Shown one piece after another: positions 16,501-21,742 of a stretch of DNA of 26,119 nt. The position numbers and the translations under genes were made by a program. How positions within the stretch are numbered: the first letter of the stretch is position 1; each line of letters starts with the position of its first letter. This DNA is from an uncultured Kiritimatiellota bacterium (GTDB taxonomy: Bacteria > Verrucomicrobiota > Kiritimatiellia > RFP12 > UBA1067): assembly GCA_934654805.1 (NCBI GenBank), contig CAKUGW010000034.1, positions 1 through 26,119 on the forward strand, in the 5' to 3' direction. The notes beneath the pieces were generated by a model. That model made no database searches and had not been told where the DNA came from. It saw nothing but the letters and a program-made list of their open reading frames with translations.

Positions 16501-18136
16501 CGAGTTCGGGTTCGACGTGCGGGTCTTCGAGGATGACGGCGACGGACTTGACGGCTACCTCAGGGTTGTCGAGGAGTCGGACGACCCCGTGCGCATCCGG
16601 TTCGCGGGCGACCCGGCCGGCGCGGCCATGGGCGAAGCCTATCGGCAGGTCTGGAACCCGGAGGAGATGCGGCGGCTGGACGAGGACATCGCGCGCGTGC
16701 GCCAGGCGGACGCGGCGATCTCCGTGGCGGCCGCGCCCGGGACGACGGTCGAGGTCGAGCAGGTCGGGCACGCCTTCCGCTTCGGCGCGCACATCTTCAA
16801 CTTCGACCAGCTGGGGACGCCCGCGCGCAACCGACGCTACCGTGAGCTCTACGGGACGCTCTTCAACTCGGCGACCGTGGGCTTCTACTGGGCGGATTTC
16901 GAGCCCGAGCGCGGAATGTGCCGCTTCGCGCCCGAGGCGCGGGACGCCGAGGCGTTCTGGAACGCCCAGGGAGACCCGTGCGCCCAGCCGCACTGGCGGC
17001 GTCCGGCGACGGACTTGCCGATCGGCTGGTGTCTGAAGCGGGGCGTGCGCGTCCACGGGCATCCGCTCGTCTGGAATGCGGCCAACGCCATTCCGCGATG
17101 GCTCTACGCGACGTGCCTGCCGGCGGAGGAGAAGACCCGTCTCGGCTTCCCGGACCTGCCGCCCGACTTCCGGGGCGAGTCGTTTCGCCGCTGGTACCTG
17201 GACGCATACGAGCCGTGGTACAGGGCGTTCGTCAAGACGCATTCCGAACGGGACTTCGCGCGTCTCGCGCCCGTCTTCACGGACAGCCTGCGCGCCGTGC
17301 AGGAGGCGCGCATCCGCGCGATCGCCGCGCATTACGGGAACAGGGTGCAGAGCTGGGATGTCGTGAACGAGAGCTGTGACGAGGTGGACGCGGCCAAAGG
17401 CGTCCCTTCGGGCCTGCCCGTGACGTTTGGCGACCATGGCGTCGGCGGCGCGGACTTCGTCCTCTCGGCCTTTCGCACGGCGGCCGAGGCGTTTCCGGCG
17501 GACGTGGCGCTCAACATCAACGAGTGCAACGTGAACCGCGTCTACACGAACGAGATCGTCCTCCTGGAGAAGGCGGGGGCGCGCATCGACGTCGTCGGGG
17601 CGCAGATGCACCTGTTCGGCACGAATGCCCTGGACGAGATCGCCCGCTTCGGCGGGGAGCGCGACAAGGGCCGCTGGGGCAGCACGCATTTCTGGCAGGT
17701 CGAGAGCCCCGCGCAGGTGCGTGCGCGCATCGGGATGCTGGCCGCGCTCGGGAAGCCCGTCCACATGAGCGAGATCACGATCTCGGCCCCGGGCGAAGAC
17801 GCCAAGGCGCGTCTGCGCCAGGCCGTCGTGGCGCGGAATCTCTACAGGGCCTGGTTCTCCTGTCCGGCGGTCTGCGGCATCACCTGGTGGAACGTCGTGG
17901 ACGGCTGCGGGCATGCCGGAGAGCCGACCACGAGCGGGCTGTTCACGCGCGACATGCGCCCCAAGGCGGCTTTCCATGCGCTGAACAACCTGGTCAACCG
18001 GGAATGGAAGACGAAGGCCCGCGTCGCCGTGACCCCGGACGGACAGGTCCGCTTCCGGGGATTTCGCGGCCATTACCGGCTGTCGTGGAAGGATGCGGAC
18101 GGGAGGACGCGCACGACGGAAGCGGATGTCAGGTGA
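13517..18136 (+). CDS. Double glycoside hydrolase: N-terminal GH-A (GH39-like) domain plus C-terminal GH10 endo-xylanase domain
   Basis: The start at 13517 is preferred (AAGGAG, 10-base spacing, good signal peptide MRNPRKVGKRLRLRVACAAG...LAA); an upstream in-frame ATG at 13487 has no Shine-Dalgarno. The product is 1539 residues. In order: signal peptide; beta-rich region (about 35-460); GH-A barrel starting RFGVHYHGTHYLP, with acid/base E595 (YEMGNEWDF) and nucleophile E704 (PWLSNESSQ); a CBM9-like beta domain (about 900-1030, ADDSLDRPPDFVLDSA...ARIWLSRTADGVELRAEVTDD); and a GH10 domain (about 1045-1500). GH10 signatures are HAFRFGAHIFNF, RVHGHPLVWN, E1285 in WDVVNESCDE (acid/base), E1419 in VHMSEITIS (nucleophile) and GITWWNVVDG. 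GH10 enzymes cut the beta-1,4-xylan backbone; the first domain may remove side groups or act on oligosaccharides. Two intact catalytic pairs in one chain point to synergistic xylan attack. Confidence 0.9.
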   Translation: MRNPRKVGKRLRLRVACAAGAFTLGLVHAGLAAPFPAETRLGGDAGTNANAGVHALPVSTAGRREVLVDFARDRGFPLYSAQFKDPQNKPHQKVQGADGLTIAFDGAREAKPAAWCVVGVPRAVGRRLDWFGRTVELVLGGVPQGRVSQRMTLTLTDAEDEHFQFRSVSKSVDADGRLRLRFVLDEAHLPKHTSWGKKVNRRVDGGLSLSSVDMDFKEKTGTGSVRLVRIEDVAAGEAPRAVTSVEPISVDTSYPGAAPFPGAESLRFRLTPAFSGPLTLMLSTESQGEVWKGRKLGFPGVATNGVVTFRTDLPFERQYQFWRLLSGTNDIVRDGSHEILLAGGRFRQSAAEALRLSAETGNPLHISRGADERPFLTVRNPARRAIRWRTLFHGEDFLGRTFEVPFAQTVEAGQTVRVELPWPLPAKGFWRVSCDVEGDDGSRARHETAFAVIDRHVAGRPVPRERFRFGVHYHGTHYLPNNVKPTVDALVACGAKLVRTDYSFMFAHVERQEGVFDWEKADFMLKTLRDAGMSLDIIVGGTPAWAWDPNGNWAKTNPKSRYGVRPSRPGLFRDFCRRIAARYGREIDYYEMGNEWDFSPADALTPEEALRMQREGYEGVHAGCPDAWVIPNGWAHVNTSDLEGSPEHVNKGLVEALAQHPELFDAWALHGHGGPSAYIHQIDDIFLPFRAATPMGSRPWLSNESSQTGAFGNEEQVTQTVWKKPLFAWSRGAIDFIWYNLRATGWFDGHEPGFGLMTPDYRPRATYAAFAALTKIFGGLESDGTVYSKRHRHILRFRGANEGFEGIVLAAWDDDARLGLVRPVRLRTDATRVFRSDIMGNLTPEPCVEGVFVVRPVPNPQAYLLEGATRADAVDPQELPAKPPAVKEIADDSLDRPPDFVLDSARHVKDYYAANPALTDRLWKGPSDHAARIWLSRTADGVELRAEVTDDISAPGDRFEALVTVGGKTQTHPVRRLFRDGTTDVYEAELPIRAAEFGFDVRVFEDDGDGLDGYLRVVEESDDPVRIRFAGDPAGAAMGEAYRQVWNPEEMRRLDEDIARVRQADAAISVAAAPGTTVEVEQVGHAFRFGAHIFNFDQLGTPARNRRYRELYGTLFNSATVGFYWADFEPERGMCRFAPEARDAEAFWNAQGDPCAQPHWRRPATDLPIGWCLKRGVRVHGHPLVWNAANAIPRWLYATCLPAEEKTRLGFPDLPPDFRGESFRRWYLDAYEPWYRAFVKTHSERDFARLAPVFTDSLRAVQEARIRAIAAHYGNRVQSWDVVNESCDEVDAAKGVPSGLPVTFGDHGVGGADFVLSAFRTAAEAFPADVALNINECNVNRVYTNEIVLLEKAGARIDVVGAQMHLFGTNALDEIARFGGERDKGRWGSTHFWQVESPAQVRARIGMLAALGKPVHMSEITISAPGEDAKARLRQAVVARNLYRAWFSCPAVCGITWWNVVDGCGHAGEPTTSGLFTRDMRPKAAFHALNNLVNREWKTKARVAVTPDGQVRFRGFRGHYRLSWKDADGRTRTTEADVR

Positions 18137-18248
18137 ACGGCATGATCTGCGCCGTCGTGACGCGGGCAGGCCTGACGGAAGGCGTGAACGGAACGCCGGC
18201 GCGCCTCTCGCAAGACAATCTGGATAACAAACAAGGAGAAAACTCGAC

Positions 18249-19652
18249 ATGGACATGAAGATTCATTCCGCATTGGCGGCGGCCTTTCTTGCCGGCTGCT
18301 GCTCGTCAGGGGGCGCGCGGCAGACCGTCCGCCCCTCGCCTGTCGAAGGCGACGCGACGCGCGTCGTCCAGGGCGCAATCGACGACTGCTTCCGCGCGGG
18401 CGGCGGCACGGTGCGGCTCGCGAAGGGCACGTGGAAGGTCGGCGGCCTGCGCCTGCGCAGCCGCGTCACGCTCTACCTGGAATCGGGCTGCCGGCTGCTC
18501 GGCTCGCGCGACATCGAGAAATACTACATCCTCGAAAGGGACATGGTCGAGCCTGTCGATCCGAAGATCGTCTCGCACGAGCGCTGGTACCAGAGCGACA
18601 CGACCTACAAGGACACGATCTGGCGCTATCCGGGAAGCCGCTGGAACAACGCGCTCATCCGCCTCTACAAGGCGACGGATGCGGCGATCGTCGGCGAGCC
18701 GGACAGTCTCATCGACGGGGCCAACCCCTACGACCCGGCGGGAGAGGAGTTCTATCGCGGCCCGCTCGGCATCAACGCCATCGACTGCACGAACCTGACC
18801 TTCCGGGGCTACACGGTGAACAACACCGGCAACTGGGCGCACCGCCTCGCGGACGTGCAGGGCTTCTCGTTCGACGGCGTGACGTGCCTCGGCGGGCATG
18901 ATGCCGTGCATTTCAACGGGTGCGACGACGTGCTGATACAGAACTGCACGTTCAAGACGGGCGACGACTGCTTTTCGGGGTTCGACAACCATCGCGTGAC
19001 GGTGCGCGACTGCTTCGTCAACTCGTCCTGCAGCGCGTTCCGCTTTGGCGGCAACGACGTGCTGATCGAACGCTGCACGATCAAGGGCCCCGGCGAGTGG
19101 GGCTTCCGCGGCTCCCTCACGCAGGAGCAGAAGGAGGCCGGCGTGCCGACGCCGCCCGGCTCGTCCCTCGGGCGCAACAACATGCTCTCGTTCTTCACCT
19201 ACTACGCGGACGGCACGCACCCGATCCGCGACTTCGCGCGGCGCATCGTCCTGCGCGACTGCACGGTCGAGAACGCCGACCGCTTCCTGCACTACAACTA
19301 CGACAACGAGCAGTGGCAGCGCGGCGTGCCGATGACGGACATCACGTTCGAGCGCGTGAAGGCCGCGGGCATCCGTCTGCCGCTCTGCGCATACGGGGCG
19401 AAGGGCCATGACGTCAAGCTGGACCTGACGCTGAAGGACTGCGAGATCTCATTTGCCCAGCCTGTCGCCGAACTCGTCCGCGGCGCCGAGATCGGGCGGC
19501 TGACGCTGGAGAACGTCACGGTCACGGGCGTCGAGGGGCCGCTGTTGCGGCTGTGGCGGGGTTTCCGTCCGACCGTCCGCGCGAAGAACCTGAGGGGCGT
19601 CTCGGAGGCGGTCGTTGCGGGCGAAGGACGGTTTGACGTGAAGGGAATCTGA
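18249..19652 (+). CDS. GH28-like (polygalacturonase-fold) lipoprotein
   Basis: 467 residues; AAGGAG lies 10 bases before ATG. The N-terminus MDMKIHSALAAAFLAGCCSS carries a lipobox (LAGC), so it is probably a lipoprotein. The body is a right-handed beta-helix opening GDATRVVQGAIDDCFRAGGGTVRLAKGTW, typical of GH28 pectinases and relatives. NWAHRLADVQGFSFDGV aligns with the GH28 NW-x-hi motif. D218 (GGHDAVHF), D239 and D240 (TGDDC) keep the 21-residue spacing of the three catalytic aspartates of fungal polygalacturonase (D180, D201, D202). The usual GHG histidine and RIK motif are missing (SSCSAFRFGG instead). The fold and aspartates suggest a glycosidase on uronic-acid-containing or related polymer; the missing residues suggest a non-standard substrate. 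Confidence 0.85.
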   Translation: MDMKIHSALAAAFLAGCCSSGGARQTVRPSPVEGDATRVVQGAIDDCFRAGGGTVRLAKGTWKVGGLRLRSRVTLYLESGCRLLGSRDIEKYYILERDMVEPVDPKIVSHERWYQSDTTYKDTIWRYPGSRWNNALIRLYKATDAAIVGEPDSLIDGANPYDPAGEEFYRGPLGINAIDCTNLTFRGYTVNNTGNWAHRLADVQGFSFDGVTCLGGHDAVHFNGCDDVLIQNCTFKTGDDCFSGFDNHRVTVRDCFVNSSCSAFRFGGNDVLIERCTIKGPGEWGFRGSLTQEQKEAGVPTPPGSSLGRNNMLSFFTYYADGTHPIRDFARRIVLRDCTVENADRFLHYNYDNEQWQRGVPMTDITFERVKAAGIRLPLCAYGAKGHDVKLDLTLKDCEISFAQPVAELVRGAEIGRLTLENVTVTGVEGPLLRLWRGFRPTVRAKNLRGVSEAVVAGEGRFDVKGI

Positions 19653-20501
19653 TTGAAAAGGCTTTTCACGATATTGTCGGTCTTGTCCGCCGCAAGTGCG
19701 TTGTCATGTACCGGCGAGGGTCTGGACGGTTTCGTGCGCGGCTCGGCTTCGCTGGACTTCGCGTCGAAGGTGCTGTCCTACGGACTCCCCGACGCGGATC
19801 GCCCGAATCTTCTGCCGTCAGGCGAGCTGACCTTCTTCGACAGCCTCTCCGTAGGCGGCAAGTTCTACATCGACCTCACGGACATCGGCATGCGCATGGG
19901 ACGCGGCGACCGCACGTGGGACTTCTGGGAAATCGACTTCCCCGTCGACCTGCGGCACACGTTCACGCCGGACGAGATCAGCGGATTGCCGACGAGCGTC
20001 GAGGTCGGCGTCGGCTACCGCTACGAGTACCACCCGCCGCGCACACACATCGCAGACACGCAGTTCTGGCTTGCGGACGTCGCGCTGCCCGACCTGTGGC
20101 TTGTGCCGCGCCTCGCCTACGAACGGGACACCGTCCGTGACAACGGCACCTACCTCAACTTCAGTCTCTCGAAGGAGATTCCGCTGGAAGGGGGCGTGAG
20201 CCTCATGCCGTCCGTCGCGCAGGGCTGGGGCGACCGCAAGCGCGTCAAGGGATATCTGCCGTCGCCGGATCTCGTCGGACGTCTCGACCGGGCGGGGCTG
20301 ATGGACACGGTTTTCGGGATCTCGCTCGTCTGGCGCGTGACGGAGCGCCTGACGCTGTCGGGCTTCGTCGCCTACAGCGACTTCCTCTTCGACCGTCATG
20401 TACGCGAGGCGTCGCGCAACTACATCCGTCAGTCGGACAGCGGCGCGCGCAACCGCAGCTGGTGCTTTCCCTGCGGGCTCTCGCTGACCTGCGTTTTCTG
20501 A
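19653..20501 (+). CDS. Putative outer-membrane beta-barrel protein (TTG start)
   Basis: 282 residues, last gene of the run. The TTG start follows the upstream TGA with no gap, and AAGGGA lies 6 bases upstream, so translation is probably coupled. The signal peptide is KRLFTILSVLSAASALSCTG. The mature chain alternates polar and hydrophobic/aromatic residues in barrel-like strands (LSVGGKFYIDLTDIGMRMG, VEVGVGYRYEYHPP, VFGISLVWRVTERLTLSGFVAYSDFLF) and ends in CVF, with the terminal aromatic typical of outer-membrane barrels. A passive pore for released oligosaccharides would suit the operon, but no family was recognised and transport is inferred. Confidence 0.7.
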   Translation: MKRLFTILSVLSAASALSCTGEGLDGFVRGSASLDFASKVLSYGLPDADRPNLLPSGELTFFDSLSVGGKFYIDLTDIGMRMGRGDRTWDFWEIDFPVDLRHTFTPDEISGLPTSVEVGVGYRYEYHPPRTHIADTQFWLADVALPDLWLVPRLAYERDTVRDNGTYLNFSLSKEIPLEGGVSLMPSVAQGWGDRKRVKGYLPSPDLVGRLDRAGLMDTVFGISLVWRVTERLTLSGFVAYSDFLFDRHVREASRNYIRQSDSGARNRSWCFPCGLSLTCVF

Positions 20502-20502
20502 C

Positions 20503-20598
20503 AAGGATGCGCGAGGGACAAATAAAGGGTCAGACATGAGTGATACAGTCCGAGTGATACAGTTCCGTTCCTGTCCGAAAAAGGATGCGCGAGGGACA
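20503..20598 (+). repeat. 18-bp direct repeat pair enclosing a 12-bp direct repeat pair
   Basis: AAGGATGCGCGAGGGACA occurs at 20503-20520 and again at 20581-20598. Between them GAGTGATACAGT occurs at 20538-20549 and 20552-20563. All copies are exact. The first copy starts one base after the stop codon of the barrel gene. The pattern suggests a small inserted or duplicated element. Confidence 0.85.
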
Positions 20599-20624
20599 GG
20601 CCCCCATTTGTCGGGGCCTTGTCC
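20594..20624. repeat. REP-like palindrome
   Basis: GGACAGGCCCCC (20594-20605) and GGGGCCTTGTCC (20613-20624) pair almost perfectly with a 7-base loop and one unpaired base. The left arm begins within the second copy of the 18-bp repeat. There is no U-tract after it, so it looks more like an extragenic palindrome than an intrinsic terminator, although it could still slow or end transcription of the operon. Confidence 0.6.
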
Positions 20625-20759
20625 ATTCCTATGAGGTGGAAACGCTGGAAATACGGTGGGTTCGTACAGATAGCGTAAAGGCTCTTCGGGCATAGATGTG
20701 GGTCGGTTCATGCGGCCTCGTGAGCTGTTAGCCCTTTGTTTATCCTAACTGTCGCAGTC

Positions 20760-20781
20760 GAGGCCGCCCAAAGGCGGCTTC
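20760..20781 (+). terminator. Terminator-like hairpin
   Basis: GCCGCC (20763-20768) pairs with GGCGGC (20773-20778) around a CAAA loop, with three further outer pairs (one G-U). It is followed by a T-rich stretch (CAGCCTTTATTT). It lies about 260 bases after the last gene of the operon. The T-tract is interrupted, so efficiency is uncertain. Confidence 0.4.
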
Positions 20782-20969
20782 AGCCTTTATTTGCGGGGGT
20801 TGGGCGTGGCGATGTCTTCACCGTCTGGGTGAAATGCGGCTTCGGCCGGATTTGAGTCTCTGCGCGACAGTCGTCCGCATCTCGGCCCGTCGGCCCGACA
20901 GGTCGCCCGCACGGACGTCGCTGCGCTCCGTCTATGTCGGCCTGCGGCCTCGATCCGGGTCGCTCCGGG

Positions 20970-21092
20970 AGTCGCACCTGTCGCCACACGTCAGTCAATC
21001 AGACGTGACGAGCCATTCCCCTCGGCAGGATGCGCTTCCGCAAGCGAGAAAACCGAGGCGACAGGCGATCCCTTCGCTCCTCCCGTGCGACT
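20970..21092 (+). other. Nested stem structure, possible structured RNA or DNA fold
   Basis: Perfect arms are AGTCGCA (20970-20976) with TGCGACT (21086-21092), immediately stacked on CCTGTCGCC (20977-20985) with GGCGACAGG (21057-21065). Inside are CACGTC (20987-20992) with GACGTG (21002-21007), and TCGG (21022-21025) with CCGA (21053-21056) enclosing CGCTT (21033-21037) with AAGCG (21042-21046). Stem positions were checked base by base. No known RNA family was recognised, and GC-rich DNA forms such stems fairly easily. Confidence 0.35.
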
Positions 21093-21313
21093 GTCGGCTC
21101 CGACGGGCCACGGGCGGCCTGCGCCGCCGCTTCGCGAGGCATCTGCGCCTCCAGACGAGACCGCTTCAAGGGGAACGCACGGGCGAAGCCGCGAGCAAGG
21201 CGAGCGCGGCAAGCGCGTCCCTCCCGCCTTTCACCCCGACAGACTCAGCCCGGCACGACAGGCTGGCGCTGGGTGCTTGAGGTTGTTGGCGCGGCGCGGG
21301 AACGCGGACAAGA

Positions 21314-21322
21314 TGGTATAAT
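21314..21322 (+). promoter_or_regulatory. Extended -10 promoter, predicted to give a leaderless message
   Basis: TGGTATAAT has a perfect TATAAT (21317-21322) with a TGn extension and no recognisable -35. The start point expected 7 bases after the hexamer is 21329, which is exactly the A of the next gene's ATG. Confidence 0.65.
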
Positions 21323-21328
21323 ACGCGC

Positions 21329-21742
21329 ATGAGTTTCAAGGAGAAGGCAGGGAAGAGGGTCGTCCTCGTCGGAACGTACCGGGCGGGGCAGCTGGAGCGC
21401 TGGCCCGGCTACTACAACTATCCCCTCGACGCGGACGATGCGGTTGACGCAGGGGCGGCGAAGCGGGTCGACGAGATCTGGCTCTTCAACGGCGCGAGGG
21501 ACGGACGGTATTTCGCGGCGGAATTCGTCGGCACGTTTACGCGCGACGAGCTCGTGCGCGACTGGGGCTATCCGGCGAAGGGCGCGACGCACGGCGAGAA
21601 GTACCTGCTCTACCGGATCCAGCCGGCCTATGCGACAAGCGACCAGCCGAAGTCCGACAAGGGCGGGAACTTCGGGCGGATTGCCCGCACGGGCCTGATG
21701 GACGGCTGTAAGGGTAATATCCTGTGGACGCATCTGCGTTAA
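21329..21742 (+). CDS. Small cytosolic protein of unknown function
   Basis: 137 residues, no signal peptide or membrane segment. The chain looks like a compact alpha/beta or beta-barrel domain: KRVVLVGTYRAGQ, then KRVDEIWLFNGARDGRYFAAEFVGTFTRDELV, GYPAKGATHGEKYLLYRIQPA, and a Lys/Gly-rich end. The pattern of alternating strands with an aromatic WLFNG segment is loosely reminiscent of PUA/ASCH/EVE-type small nucleic-acid-binding barrels, but this is weak and I do not assign a family. The ATG coincides with the predicted transcription start and lacks an upstream Shine-Dalgarno. The 3' end overlaps the possible GTG start of the next gene by 19 bases, so the two may be translationally coupled. 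Confidence 0.7.
   Translation: MSFKEKAGKRVVLVGTYRAGQLERWPGYYNYPLDADDAVDAGAAKRVDEIWLFNGARDGRYFAAEFVGTFTRDELVRDWGYPAKGATHGEKYLLYRIQPAYATSDQPKSDKGGNFGRIARTGLMDGCKGNILWTHLR

Larger units (their letters stand above)
20502..21328. other. 827-base region without a convincing gene
   Basis: Reading frames here give only Arg/Pro/Ser-rich peptides on both strands, without Shine-Dalgarno sites or family motifs. The region contains direct repeats and a REP-like palindrome near the left end, a terminator-like hairpin at 20760-20781, a run of short GC palindromes around 20830-20970, a nested fold at 20970-21092, and the promoter of the next gene at the right end. No tRNA or known riboswitch core was recognised. 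Confidence 0.7.

Noticed and set aside
20780..20998. Possible small genes on the minus strand in the gene-free region
   Set aside because: Overlapping frames give Arg/Pro-rich peptides with no ribosome-binding site or motif; they may be part of a dispersed repeat but cannot be supported as genes.
20991..21332. Overlapping short frames on both strands (20991-21212 minus, 21030-21332 plus)
   Set aside because: Low-complexity Arg/Ala/Ser translations over a region with strong stem structures and a promoter; no sign of coding.
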